From CALJTV01 sp034433775 (GTDB lineage: Bacteria; Chloroflexota; Dehalococcoidia; GIF9; UBA5629), in assembly GCA_034433775.1 (NCBI GenBank), contig DAOUAI010000093.1:1-21720 (forward strand): DNA of 21,720 bases. Direction: 5' to 3'. A model generated the notes under the pieces. It saw nothing but the letters and a program-made list of their open reading frames with translations, did no database searches and had not been told where the DNA came from. The position numbers and the translations under genes are program-made. This document shows positions 1 to 7,406 of this stretch, piece after piece. The number at the start of each line of letters is the position of its first letter. Position 1 is the first letter of the stretch.

Positions 1-2
1 GC

Positions 3-605
3 AATATAATTGCTCTTTTGCAAACGAATATTAAGCGTCTTCTCGGTTATTCCAGCATTGCCCAAGCTGGCTATCTTATGGTGGGACTGGCAACAGTAGG
101 CGTGGCGACCGGTGGAGACAAAGTAGTGCAGAGCGGACTCCTTTTCTTTCTGATGAGCTATACCGTGACTAACTTGGGGGCTTTTGGCGCGGTAATAGCC
201 ATCTCCAATAAGGTAGGCAGTGACCAAATTGATGACTATACAGGCATGGGCAAGCGTGCACCCGTACTAGCATCAGCCCTGACACTCTGTCTGGTCTCTT
301 TGATCGGGCTACCACCTACCGCCGGTCTCATCGCTAAAATATACATTTTCAACGGCGCGGTGCAGCATGGTTTACTGTGGCTGGTAGTTATAGCTGTGAT
401 AAATAGCTGCATATCAGCCTATTACTATCTCAAGGTTGTGAGGGTTATGTGGTTGGGTGCTCCTGCTTCGCCAGAAAGTGTACCCTCCTCTTGGGCATTG
501 CGCACAGCGCTCTTGCTTTGCTGTCTTTTTGTACTCATCTTGGGCATTGTGCCCGGCAGCTTTGTCAGGATAGCTGAACTGGCAGCGAGGACTTTAGGGT
601 TTTAG
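3..605 (+). CDS. nuoN: NADH-quinone oxidoreductase subunit N, C-terminal part (5' truncated by window edge)
   Basis: This is the C-terminal 200 residues of a polytopic membrane subunit of respiratory complex I, an antiporter-like proton-pumping subunit of the NuoL/M/N family. The reading frame is already open at the left edge, so the TTG at 18 is not a real start: the residues just before it continue the family pattern (…ALLQTNIKRLLGYSSIAQAG…). Visible NuoN hallmarks are the KRLLGYSSIAQAGY segment, a 'GLPPTAGLIAKIYIF' transmembrane segment, and several hydrophobic helices up to the C-terminus. It ends at TAG 603-605. As the last gene before a new promoter at 631-660, it is probably the terminal gene of a nuo operon lying mostly outside the window. 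NuoN rather than NuoM or NuoL is favoured by the short C-terminus, which ends soon after the last helix. Confidence 0.9.
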   Translation, partial: NIIALLQTNIKRLLGYSSIAQAGYLMVGLATVGVATGGDKVVQSGLLFFLMSYTVTNLGAFGAVIAISNKVGSDQIDDYTGMGKRAPVLASALTLCLVSLIGLPPTAGLIAKIYIFNGAVQHGLLWLVVIAVINSCISAYYYLKVVRVMWLGAPASPESVPSSWALRTALLLCCLFVLILGIVPGSFVRIAELAARTLGF

Positions 606-630
606 TGCTACTTAGACTCATTGCTATTGC

Positions 631-660
631 TTGACACTATTCATCTAGTGGTGATAGACT
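631..660 (+). promoter_or_regulatory. Sigma70-type promoter for the NAD kinase unit
   Basis: A perfect -35 box TTGACA (631-636) is followed after 18 nt by TAGACT (655-660), a 4/6 match to the -10 consensus. The predicted transcription start is about 667, only a few bases before the GTG start of the NAD kinase gene at 670. No Shine-Dalgarno sequence is visible in between, so the message may be nearly leaderless. The site lies in the 64-nt gap after nuoN. Confidence 0.5.
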
Positions 661-669
661 CAACTGACC

Positions 670-1494
670 GTGAAGCAAGTTGGCATTCTATATCATCCCA
701 GAATTGAACGAGCTAGGGATGTCGGCATTGAGCTGGGCAGGTTTTTAGAAGCGAGGGGCGTTCTTTTCTGGATTTGTTCAGCTTGGGATGAAGAGCAAGC
801 AAGAGCTAAAGTGCCGGGCTCTGGTCTTATTTTGAGCGTCGGCGGCGATGGAACGATTCTACGGGCCGTTCGTGCTGTTGTCCCTCATGTGGTGCCGGTA
901 GTGGGAATAAATCTTGGTCATCTGGGGTTTATGACTGAACTTACAATGGAGGCTGCGCTGGCGAAATTACCTGACTTATTGCAGGGTGGGGGGTGGATCG
1001 AGGAGAGGGCTATGATTCAGGCAGAGTTATTATCGAGCGGTAAGGTCTTGCATGGCTTAAACGATGTCTTTGTGGGTCGGCGCAGTTCGGTGAGATTGGT
1101 CAGGATTGAGGCTAAGGTCGATGGGGAATTGCTGACTACTTACCGAGCGGATGGTCTCATAGTGGCTACAGCGACGGGAAGTACGGGTTATTCTCTTGCT
1201 GGTGGGGGTCCTATTCTTTATCCCGAGGCAAAGGAGATGATAGTTAAGCCGGTATGCCCTCATTTTTGTTTCGATAAGACATTAGTTTTACCGCCCCAGT
1301 CGGTTGTCGTTTTGAAGGTAATGACTACGCACGAGGCAGTGTTTAGCCTTGATGGACAGGTAGAGATGGCTTTAAGCAATGATGAGGAAGTCAGGGTTAG
1401 GCTCAGTCCCTATGTGGCGCGTTTCTTAAGGATCCAGCCCAGAAATTATTTCTACGCCTCTCTGGAAGCCAAGCTGAAGGGTACGAGGGTTTAG
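670..1494 (+). CDS. nadK: NAD kinase (NAD+ / polyphosphate kinase family)
   Basis: This cytosolic enzyme phosphorylates NAD+ to NADP+, the only de novo route to NADP. At 274 residues it has the usual bacterial length. Family motifs are visible: GGDGT at about residues 58-62 (phosphate binding), NLGHLGF at 81-87, LND at 130-132 (in place of the usual NE/NEV pair), and the glycine-rich DG…TATGSTGYS stretch at 161-175. GTG at 670 is the start that gives the expected N-terminus (…VGILYHP…). There is no clear Shine-Dalgarno site ahead of it, and the promoter at 631-660 lies almost adjacent. The acetyltransferase gene starts one base after the stop, so the two are probably co-transcribed. The NADP supply would be relevant to the isocitrate dehydrogenase encoded nearby, but this link is inference. 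Confidence 0.93.
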   Translation: MKQVGILYHPRIERARDVGIELGRFLEARGVLFWICSAWDEEQARAKVPGSGLILSVGGDGTILRAVRAVVPHVVPVVGINLGHLGFMTELTMEAALAKLPDLLQGGGWIEERAMIQAELLSSGKVLHGLNDVFVGRRSSVRLVRIEAKVDGELLTTYRADGLIVATATGSTGYSLAGGGPILYPEAKEMIVKPVCPHFCFDKTLVLPPQSVVVLKVMTTHEAVFSLDGQVEMALSNDEEVRVRLSPYVARFLRIQPRNYFYASLEAKLKGTRV

Positions 1495-1495
1495 C

Positions 1496-1975
1496 ATGAA
1501 GGTGGAAAAGGCTAAGATAGGAGATGCCCAGCGGATACATGAACTGGTCAACAGTTTTGCCGAGCGGGGTGAAATGTTGCCTAGGGCATTAAGTGAAATA
1601 TATGAGAACTTACGTGACTTTTTTGTCATCAGAAACGAGCTGGGTGAGGTCATCGGTTGTGTAGCTTTACACATAAACTGGTCAGATCTAGCTGAAATCA
1701 AGTCGCTGGCAGTAAGCGGAGATAAGCAGTCTCAAGGACTGGGTTCCAAGCTTGTGAAAGCATGTCTCAAGGAGGCGAGAGAACTGGGGATACCGACAGT
1801 GTTTTGCCTGACATATAAGCCAGCATTTTTTGAGAAGCACAATTTCCGCCGTGTTGATAAAATGGAGCTGCCGCGAAAGGTGTGGTCAGAATGTTATCGC
1901 TGTCCTAAGTTCCCAGATTGTGACGAGGTGGCTCTTATCTACCGGTTTGGTGATATCACCGACCCCAGAGTTTAG
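1496..1975 (+). CDS. GNAT-family N-acetyltransferase (ArgA-like amino-acid acetyltransferase)
   Basis: This 159-residue GNAT-fold protein would transfer acetyl from acetyl-CoA to an amino group. The acetyl-CoA pyrophosphate loop has the Q-x-x-G-x-G form (QSQGLG, residues 78-83), followed by helix KLVKACLKEARELG and the late GNAT element 'FFEKHNFRRVDK'. A C-terminal cluster C133-x2-C136-x5-C142 (ECYRCPKFPDCDE) is typical of the short ArgA-like proteins annotated as N-acetylglutamate synthase homologues. The substrate is therefore possibly glutamate, but that is not proven. The ATG at 1496 has GAGGG about 8 nt upstream, inside the end of nadK. It lies between nadK and a Nudix gene in one short operon. 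No arginine genes are nearby, so the pathway assignment rests on family resemblance only. Confidence 0.8.
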   Translation: MKVEKAKIGDAQRIHELVNSFAERGEMLPRALSEIYENLRDFFVIRNELGEVIGCVALHINWSDLAEIKSLAVSGDKQSQGLGSKLVKACLKEARELGIPTVFCLTYKPAFFEKHNFRRVDKMELPRKVWSECYRCPKFPDCDEVALIYRFGDITDPRV

Positions 1976-2024
1976 CTAAGTATATGGCATTAGTCGGGGA
2001 ATGGTAATGAGGGAGAAAGTAAAG

Positions 2025-2561
2025 ATGGAAAAGACCCTGTCGAGCCAGCGTGTGTTTGAGGGACGGGCGGTGAGGTTGCGCATTGATACTGTATTGAAGT
2101 CTAACGGCAAGTCAACAACTAGGGAAATAGTAGAACACAGCGATTGTGTAGCAGTGGTAGTTTTGGACTCCAGGGACAGGGCTATTTTGGTGCGGCAGTA
2201 CCGGAAAGCTGTGGATAAATATTTACTGGAGATTCCTGCTGGTAGCATAGAGCCCGGAGAACAGCCCATCGAATGCGTTCGTCGCGAGCTGCAGGAAGAG
2301 ATAGGTTATCTGCCCAACAGAATAGAAAGGTTGGGTGGATTTTATTCTGCCCCTGGATATTGTACTGAGTACTTGCATTTGTATCTAGCCACGCATTTAA
2401 TACCCAGTCGAAAGCGCGCTGAAGATACTGAGGAGATCGAGGTCGTCCGGGTGCCGTTAACTAATATTCCTGATATGATTGCGTCAGGTGATATTTGCGA
2501 TGCCAAAAGTGTTGCTGGTTTATTGCGTGTTATCTTTCTGGGGTTGAGAGGGAGTCGTTGA
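2025..2561 (+). CDS. Nudix hydrolase, ADP-ribose pyrophosphatase type
   Basis: This 178-residue Nudix protein most resembles ADP-ribose pyrophosphatases, which hydrolyse ADP-ribose to AMP and ribose 5-phosphate. The Nudix box is complete, from G73 through E79 to the REL…EEIGY core (residues 88-95), matching G-x5-E-x7-REUxEExGU. Upstream of it are the typical 'VRQYR' strand and 'LLEIPAGSIEPGE'. Two in-frame ATGs lie further upstream (2001 and 2007). I chose ATG 2025 because AGGGAG stands 9 nt before it and the family normally begins close to 'MEKTLSSQ'. It is the third gene of the nadK unit, and a clean-up role in NAD(P)/ADP-ribose turnover fits the neighbourhood. It converges on the fumarase beta gene 38 nt downstream. 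Confidence 0.88.
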   Translation: MEKTLSSQRVFEGRAVRLRIDTVLKSNGKSTTREIVEHSDCVAVVVLDSRDRAILVRQYRKAVDKYLLEIPAGSIEPGEQPIECVRRELQEEIGYLPNRIERLGGFYSAPGYCTEYLHLYLATHLIPSRKRAEDTEEIEVVRVPLTNIPDMIASGDICDAKSVAGLLRVIFLGLRGSR

Positions 2562-2570
2562 GTGACATTG

Positions 2571-2600
2571 GGTTGTACTGGTAAACGACCGGGTTATTTT
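2571..2600 (+). terminator. Weak candidate terminator after the Nudix gene
   Basis: GGTTGT (2571-2576) can pair with ACGACC (2585-2590) with one U-G pair, followed by GGG and a T-rich run ending near 2601. It lies in the short gap between convergent genes. The stem is short and the loop is 8 nt, so this is only a tentative call. Confidence 0.25.
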
Positions 2601-3163
2601 TAGACATCCGATTTTACACAATACTTAGCCTTGCCTTCCTCATAGAGGTCACCGCCATAGATGTCATTGATTACAGTTACAGGAAAGTTTTCTACCTCTA
2701 GGCGGAGAATAGCTTCCGCTCCAAGGTCTTGATAGGCTATCACCTCTGCCTTCTTAATGGCTTTTGAGGCAAGAGCTCCAGCGCCACCTATTGCTGCGAA
2801 ATACACTGCCTTATACTTCTTGATAGCATCTTTAACTGCCTGTGACCTGTTGCCTTTTCCGATCATCCCCTTGAGTCCGCTTGCTAGCAGACGAGGTGTA
2901 TAGCTGTCCATTCTACCGCTGGTAGTAGGTCCGGCAGCCCCGATTGCCTGCCCTGGTTTAGCTGGCGATGGTCCCATATAATAGACGATTTGGTTTGTGA
3001 TATCGAAGGGGAGCGCTTCACCCCTGTCCAGAGCATCTACCATGCGTTTATGTGCTGCGTCTCTCGCAGAATAGATGGTACCGGTGATTAGCACCTGATC
3101 ACCGGCTCTTAATTTTTCGATGGTCTTCTCGTCAAGCGGAGTTTTTATATGTATAGTGCTCAT
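2600..3163 (-). CDS. fumB: Class I fumarate hydratase, beta (C-terminal) subunit
   Basis: This is the smaller subunit of the oxygen-sensitive [4Fe-4S] class I fumarase (fumarate/tartrate hydratase family), which hydrates fumarate to malate. Its 187 residues match the beta-subunit length. Recognisable features are 'GDQVLITGTIYSARDAAHKR' near residues 21-40, 'YYMGPSPAKPGQAIGAAGPTT' in the substrate-binding centre, a 'RMDSYTPRLL' segment and 'KYKAVYFAAIGGAGAL'. The ATG at 3163 follows the sdhB stop by 3 nt, and its Shine-Dalgarno sequence (GAGGGAGG) lies in the last sdhB codons. It is the last gene of the operon. Its partner alpha subunit is not adjacent but sits on the far side of the four sdh genes (6555-7400). 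The symbol fumB is used here in the sense of beta subunit, not for the E. coli isoenzyme. Confidence 0.92.
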   Translation of the reverse strand: MSTIHIKTPLDEKTIEKLRAGDQVLITGTIYSARDAAHKRMVDALDRGEALPFDITNQIVYYMGPSPAKPGQAIGAAGPTTSGRMDSYTPRLLASGLKGMIGKGNRSQAVKDAIKKYKAVYFAAIGGAGALASKAIKKAEVIAYQDLGAEAILRLEVENFPVTVINDIYGGDLYEEGKAKYCVKSDV

Positions 3164-3166
3164 GTC

Positions 3167-4012
3167 TTATCCCTCCCTCGCTTTTGGGTCCCTTTTGACA
3201 GTAAACTCCGGAAACGGGAGCTTGGGTTTGCACTGGGTTGGTGGTGGGACGACAGGTGCCGGTTCTGCTACTTTAGCCACTTTGGCGATGCGTGCTATAA
3301 GGCGCCTTTTCAATAGCTGAATTGCTAAAGCAGGGTCGACGCCTTTGGGGCAAGCGTCAGAACAGGCGCCAGCAAGATGACAGTGCCATATGCCATTTTC
3401 TGTGTTTAGCATCTGGAACCTTTCTTGTTCTCCATCATCCCGAGTGTCAGCGCAGTAGCGGTAGCACTGGGCCAAGGCTTGTGGGTTGAGAAACAGCTTA
3501 TCAGTGGCTGAGGTGGGGCAAGCAGAGACACAGATACCGCATTTGATGCAATAAGTAAATTGCAGGAAATTCTCCAGTTCTTCCGGCGACTGAGAGAATT
3601 CAGCCGTCGGGTTATCCATTTCTGAGGTGTCGCGGCGCATAATATAAGGTTTGATTGACCTGTGTTTTTCGAAGAGGGGTGTAAGGTCTACAATTAAATC
3701 TTTTATAAGAGGCAGGTTGGGCAAAGGTTTAATGGTGAGTGTGCTTGCGTGGAGCTCTTGGATCTGAGTATGACAGGCTAGGTGTGGATAATTGTTAATG
3801 AGCATGCCACAAGAGCCGCATATTGCCATACGGCAAGAGGTGCGAAATGACAGGGTGCTATCTAGGTTCTCTTTTATGTACAACAGACCATCAAGAACTG
3901 TCATACCATGTGTGACAGGTACGACAAATTTATCAATGCGGGGTCTGGAGTCCGTTTCCGGATTGTAGCGCTGGACTTTGAAGACTATCTGTCTGGGCTC
4001 TTCTTTCTTCAT
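3167..4012 (-). CDS. sdhB: Succinate dehydrogenase / fumarate reductase iron-sulfur subunit
   Basis: This electron-transfer subunit of complex II carries three Fe-S clusters between the FAD of SdhA and the membrane quinone. The cysteines are all visible: [2Fe-2S] C60, C65, C68, C80; then C155-x2-C158-x2-C161-x3-C165-P; then C211, C217, C221-P. The last two groups ligate the [4Fe-4S] and [3Fe-4S] clusters in characterised homologues. The frame is open a further 81 codons upstream, but that part overlaps sdhD and does not look like SdhB. ATG 4012, with AAGGAG about 10 nt upstream, gives a 281-residue protein starting MKKEEPRQIV. Unusual is a C-terminal tail of about 35 residues (from about 246) rich in Pro, Lys and Val, absent from typical SdhB. 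The start lies 17 nt after the sdhD stop. Confidence 0.93.
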   Translation of the reverse strand: MKKEEPRQIVFKVQRYNPETDSRPRIDKFVVPVTHGMTVLDGLLYIKENLDSTLSFRTSCRMAICGSCGMLINNYPHLACHTQIQELHASTLTIKPLPNLPLIKDLIVDLTPLFEKHRSIKPYIMRRDTSEMDNPTAEFSQSPEELENFLQFTYCIKCGICVSACPTSATDKLFLNPQALAQCYRYCADTRDDGEQERFQMLNTENGIWHCHLAGACSDACPKGVDPALAIQLLKRRLIARIAKVAKVAEPAPVVPPPTQCKPKLPFPEFTVKRDPKAREG

Positions 4013-4029
4013 AGTAAATCGTCTCCTTC

Positions 4030-4395
4030 CTACCGAGATAGCAGGAGTAGAGGCACGCAGGAGCCCCAAGCGAAAGCAACTATACCGAGGATAATGATGC
4101 TCCATGTTATAATGCGTTTGACCCTGCTGGACGGTGTGAGTTCCACGATTATGTTGCGCAGCCCGTATAATGCATGATAGAGGACAAAGGATAACAGCAT
4201 TGTGTATAGCATTACCCAGATAACTTCTTTGGAACGCTGTATCATTGATGTCCAAGAAGTGGGATCACTGAGTTCGACTCCCAGAAAGTTGAGAATGGTG
4301 TCCAGATGCATCCAGACCATGTGTATTCCAAGTGTGATAGCTATAAGCACACCGGTAACTAGCTGAGCAAGCCATAGATAGCTATTTCTCATCAC
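4030..4395 (-). CDS. sdhD: Succinate dehydrogenase / fumarate reductase membrane anchor subunit D
   Basis: This is the small hydrophobic anchor of complex II (121 residues) with three predicted membrane segments at roughly residues 8-28, 58-83 and 97-118. His74 in the segment LYHALYGLRNII is a good candidate haem b ligand or quinone-site residue, and resembles the 'YHSLNGLR' element of the neighbouring SdhC. The assignment rests mainly on topology and position between sdhC and sdhB, because anchors diverge rapidly. ATG 4395 overlaps the sdhC stop by four bases (ATGA), which suggests translational coupling. C and D are assigned by gene order only. Confidence 0.83.
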   Translation of the reverse strand: MMRNSYLWLAQLVTGVLIAITLGIHMVWMHLDTILNFLGVELSDPTSWTSMIQRSKEVIWVMLYTMLLSFVLYHALYGLRNIIVELTPSSRVKRIITWSIIILGIVAFAWGSCVPLLLLSR

Positions 4396-4838
4396 CAGCC
4401 TCCAGTCAAGAAATCGTAGAGAAAGAGCAATGAAATCAGGGCAGCTACACCCACCAGGGTCATTGCCCAGCTCCGGTTCTTTCGCAACGAGTCGCGGTAG
4501 GGATAGACGGGTGGGGTCGGTTTTCCCATACCAAAGCCCAGCTCCTGTATGATAAGGCGGAGACCATTCAAAGAATGATAGGCAAAAGCGAGGACTACCA
4601 AGAATTCTCCGAATTTGAACCAGGGATTATGTAGAAGTGCCATAACACTCTCCCAGACATCTTGCCCTTGGATACGAAAGAAAGTAGTGACGCAGAGGTG
4701 TATTATACCGAAAAGAAGAATCCCGAGGCCTGTTATTCTATGCAATGTGTAAAGGTAGCGCTCTATTTTGTAGTTCCCTCCCCATACCCAGCCTACGAGC
4801 CCGAGGTAGTTTTTTCTTCGAGGCTGTAACCGTCTCAT
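4392..4838 (-). CDS. sdhC: Succinate dehydrogenase / fumarate reductase cytochrome b subunit
   Basis: This cytochrome b556-type membrane anchor of complex II has 148 residues and three predicted transmembrane helices, at about residues 29-52, 75-99 and 124-144. The N-terminal 'LHRITGLGILLFGIIHL' signature (His33, His47) and 'AFAYHSLNGLRLIIQELG' (His88) are characteristic of SdhC/FrdC-like haem b subunits that bind quinone. The ATG at 4838 has GGAGGTG close upstream (minus strand) and lies 13 nt after the sdhA stop. With sdhD it would form a two-polypeptide, haem-containing anchor. Whether the complex runs as succinate:quinone reductase or as fumarate reductase cannot be decided from the sequence. 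Confidence 0.88.
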   Translation of the reverse strand: MRRLQPRRKNYLGLVGWVWGGNYKIERYLYTLHRITGLGILLFGIIHLCVTTFFRIQGQDVWESVMALLHNPWFKFGEFLVVLAFAYHSLNGLRLIIQELGFGMGKPTPPVYPYRDSLRKNRSWAMTLVGVAALISLLFLYDFLTGGW

Positions 4839-4851
4839 GACACCTCCAGGG

Positions 4852-6558
4852 TTAGTATTTTCTCTCTACTGGCTGCCATAGTGTGACCCTTACTGGAATG
4901 TATTCAAGGCGGGGACCTGTGGGAGTATAGTAAGCCAGTGTATGTTTGAGCCAGTTGATATCATCGCGTTGTGGAAAATCCCGGCGAGAGTGGGCCCCTC
5001 TCGATTCAGCTCTAGCAGAAGCGCCGGCAACAATAACTTCAGCTAAGTCAACGAGGTTTTCCACCTCCAGCGCGGCTAGTAAGTCCGTGTTGTATATCCG
5101 GCTCTGGTCGACTACTTTTATGTGGGAAAGGCACTGCTTTAGTTCTTGTATACGGGCCAAAGCTGTATTTAAGCCTTCAGCGGTGCGGAAAACACCCACA
5201 TTTTTGTCCATGGTCCTCTGCAGTTCTCGTCGCAAGGTATAGGCACTCTCTTTGCCGTTCGGTGAGAACCGTCCGAAGATGCGTATTTCCTCTGCCTTTG
5301 AGGTAGCTTCGGGTATGGATGTAAAAGTCTTCCTTTGTTGTGCGTATTTTGCGGCGTTACCTCCTGCGATTTTACCCCACACTAGACATTCTGTTGTTGA
5401 GTTTGAGCCTAGGCGGTTAGCACCATGTAGCGATATGCAAGCTGCCTCACCGGCTGCCCAGATTCCTTCTATCGGAGTTGCTCCTTCAATATCGGTGTGT
5501 ATACCACCCATAAAATAGTGGGCTGCGGGACGAACCGGTATAGGTTCGTAAATGGGGTCGATAAAGTTGAATTTTATGGCAACCTCTCTTATCATGGGTA
5601 GTCGTTCGTTAATTTTGGCTGCTCCGAGGTGGCGGAGATCGATGTGGACATAATCAAGTCCGTCAGGTCTTGGGAATCCTCTGCCCTCTTCTATCTCGGT
5701 CATTTCAGAGCGAGAGACGATGTCTCGTGGTGCTACTTCTAGCTTAGAAGGAGCATATTTTTGCATAAATCTTTCGCCTGTGTTGTTGATCAAGTATCCT
5801 CCTTCACCTCGTGCTGCTTCGGTTATGAGTATGCCAGAAGGTACCAAGCCTGTGGGATGGAATTGAACGAATTCTAAATCTTTAAGTGGTAGTCCGGCAC
5901 GATATGCCATAGCCATCCCGTCGCCTGTAGCAGTAAGAGAGTAAGTTGTAAAACCGAACATTCGGCAGGCACCGCCGGTAGCTATGACCAGAGATTTGCC
6001 CTGGATGAGGAAGAAGTCTCCGCTGGTTAAATCCCAGACAGTTATCCCACAGAATAGGTTGTCGTTAACGAGTATAGAGGTTACATAACACTCGTCATAG
6101 CGGGTTACGTTGTTGTATTTTTGCAACGTATCATAAAGAGTCTGCATTTCCGCAAAGCCGGTTTTGTCAGCAGCGAATACTGCTCTGTCAAAGGAGTGTC
6201 CGCCAAAAGGTCTTTGTGCAATTCTGCCGTCAGGACGCCGTGACCAAGGGATTCCCCAATGTTCAAGTAGCAGTATCTCTTTAGGGGCTTCTTCGACAAA
6301 GCGCATTACTACATCTTGGTCACAAAGGAAGTCAGCCCCTCTGACAGTATCCCAAGCGTGAAGTTCGATGCTATCTCCTTCTTCTGGTTGCATCACAGCT
6401 GCGGTGCCACCCTCCGCGCATACAGAATGGGAGCGCATGAGTTGTACTTTGGAGATGATAGCAATGTCAAGCTCAGGATTTTTAGCAGCTTCAATTGCTG
6501 CTCTCAGACCTGCAAGCCCAGACCCAAGGATAATAACATCGTGTTTGAAGGTGGTCAC
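4852..6558 (-). CDS. sdhA: Succinate dehydrogenase / fumarate reductase flavoprotein subunit
   Basis: This catalytic subunit of complex II has a covalently bound FAD and interconverts succinate and fumarate. At 568 residues it has family length. Visible motifs are the dinucleotide-binding GSGLAG (residues 12-17), the FAD-linking histidine in RSHSVCAEGG (His44), 'EFVQFHPTG', 'EAARGEGGYLIN', 'HYFMGGIHTD' and 'HGANRLGSNS', which together carry the substrate-binding His and Arg residues. I chose GTG 6558 over the ATG 33 nt upstream. An excellent Shine-Dalgarno sequence (AAGGAGGTGATT) stands just ahead of it, it overlaps the fumarase alpha stop by four bases (GTGA), and the protein then begins MTTFKHDVIILGSG as expected. 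Confidence 0.95.
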   Translation of the reverse strand: MTTFKHDVIILGSGLAGLRAAIEAAKNPELDIAIISKVQLMRSHSVCAEGGTAAVMQPEEGDSIELHAWDTVRGADFLCDQDVVMRFVEEAPKEILLLEHWGIPWSRRPDGRIAQRPFGGHSFDRAVFAADKTGFAEMQTLYDTLQKYNNVTRYDECYVTSILVNDNLFCGITVWDLTSGDFFLIQGKSLVIATGGACRMFGFTTYSLTATGDGMAMAYRAGLPLKDLEFVQFHPTGLVPSGILITEAARGEGGYLINNTGERFMQKYAPSKLEVAPRDIVSRSEMTEIEEGRGFPRPDGLDYVHIDLRHLGAAKINERLPMIREVAIKFNFIDPIYEPIPVRPAAHYFMGGIHTDIEGATPIEGIWAAGEAACISLHGANRLGSNSTTECLVWGKIAGGNAAKYAQQRKTFTSIPEATSKAEEIRIFGRFSPNGKESAYTLRRELQRTMDKNVGVFRTAEGLNTALARIQELKQCLSHIKVVDQSRIYNTDLLAALEVENLVDLAEVIVAGASARAESRGAHSRRDFPQRDDINWLKHTLAYYTPTGPRLEYIPVRVTLWQPVERKY

Positions 6559-7400
6559 AGAATCACCTCCTTGTGCCGAGCACACCAGCACTGGATATTT
6601 ACAGCTACCGGGAGGCTGGCGATATGCGCTGGAAAAGTCTCGGCATGGACCGCTAGAGCAGTGATTCTGCCACCGTACCCCATAGCTCCGATTCCCAGGT
6701 TATTAATGCGTTGCAGAATTTCTCTTTCCAACTCAGCGACTTCGGGGTCAGGGTTAGGTTCTCCAACCTTGCGTAGCAGTGCTTTTTTTGCCATTGCCAT
6801 GGCTTTGTCTGTGGTGCCACCTATGCCCAGGCCGACTATTATTGGCGGGCAGGGATTACTTCCAGACTCGTTAACAAGGCTAACTACGAAGTCAATAATT
6901 CCCTGGCGCCCTTTTGCTGGTGGTAGGACAGTCAGTCTGGAGCAGTTTTCAGAACCGCCACCTTTAGGTATCACGCTTATTTTTATTCTGTCTCCGGACA
7001 CGATATCAGTGTGGATGACAGCCGGCGTGTTATCTCTGGTATTGACGCGTGCAGAAAATGGTTGTCTTACCATCGATTTCCTCAAGTAGCCTTTCTGGTA
7101 AGCCTGACGTACACCTTCATTGACGCAATCTTCTAGGTTGCCACCGGTTATCTGTACATCCTGTCCAATTTCAAGAAAAACTACCGCCGTCCCGGTATCT
7201 TGACATAATGGAATTTTTTCATTGGCTGCGATATCGACGTTTTGGAGCATCTTGTCCAGCACGTCTTTAGCAACCGGTGACTCCTCCTGTTCCTTTGCTC
7301 GTTTTAGTGCGGTAAGCACATCGTCGGGCAGGTGAAGACAGGCGTCTTGAAATAGCGTGGATATGGTCTCTGTTATTGTCCTGCAATCTATCTTGCGCAT
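6555..7400 (-). CDS. fumA: Class I fumarate hydratase, alpha (N-terminal) subunit
   Basis: This larger subunit of the heterodimeric [4Fe-4S] class I fumarase (281 residues) holds the iron-sulfur cluster. Candidate cluster cysteines are C66 (PLCQDTG), C184 (SNPCPP) and C271/C273 (QCWCARH), spaced as in the family. 'VIPKGGGSENCSRL', 'GLGIGGT' and 'GYGGRITALA' are further signatures. ATG 7400 lies 6 nt after the malate dehydrogenase stop, with GGAG inside the last mdh codons as its ribosome site. Its stop overlaps the sdhA start. It follows malate dehydrogenase and precedes sdh, so the gene order traces the oxaloacetate-malate-fumarate-succinate branch. The beta subunit is encoded separately at 2600-3163. 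Confidence 0.93.
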   Translation of the reverse strand: MRKIDCRTITETISTLFQDACLHLPDDVLTALKRAKEQEESPVAKDVLDKMLQNVDIAANEKIPLCQDTGTAVVFLEIGQDVQITGGNLEDCVNEGVRQAYQKGYLRKSMVRQPFSARVNTRDNTPAVIHTDIVSGDRIKISVIPKGGGSENCSRLTVLPPAKGRQGIIDFVVSLVNESGSNPCPPIIVGLGIGGTTDKAMAMAKKALLRKVGEPNPDPEVAELEREILQRINNLGIGAMGYGGRITALAVHAETFPAHIASLPVAVNIQCWCARHKEVIL

Positions 7401-7406
7401 AGGTGT

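Noticed and set aside
3120..3320. Plus-strand 66-codon frame with a hydrophobic, signal-like N-terminus
   Set aside because: It is antisense to the sdhB and fumarase beta ends; the glycine-rich sequence mirrors the Pro-rich SdhB tail.
4013..4255. 81-codon N-terminal extension of the sdhB frame
   Set aside because: It overlaps sdhD completely, has no similarity to SdhB N-termini, and a good Shine-Dalgarno site precedes the internal ATG at 4012.
6316..7089. 257-codon plus-strand open frame opposite sdhA and fumarase alpha
   Set aside because: It is antisense to two well-supported conserved genes, lacks a ribosome site and has no recognisable domain; the length is a by-product of codon bias in the sense genes.
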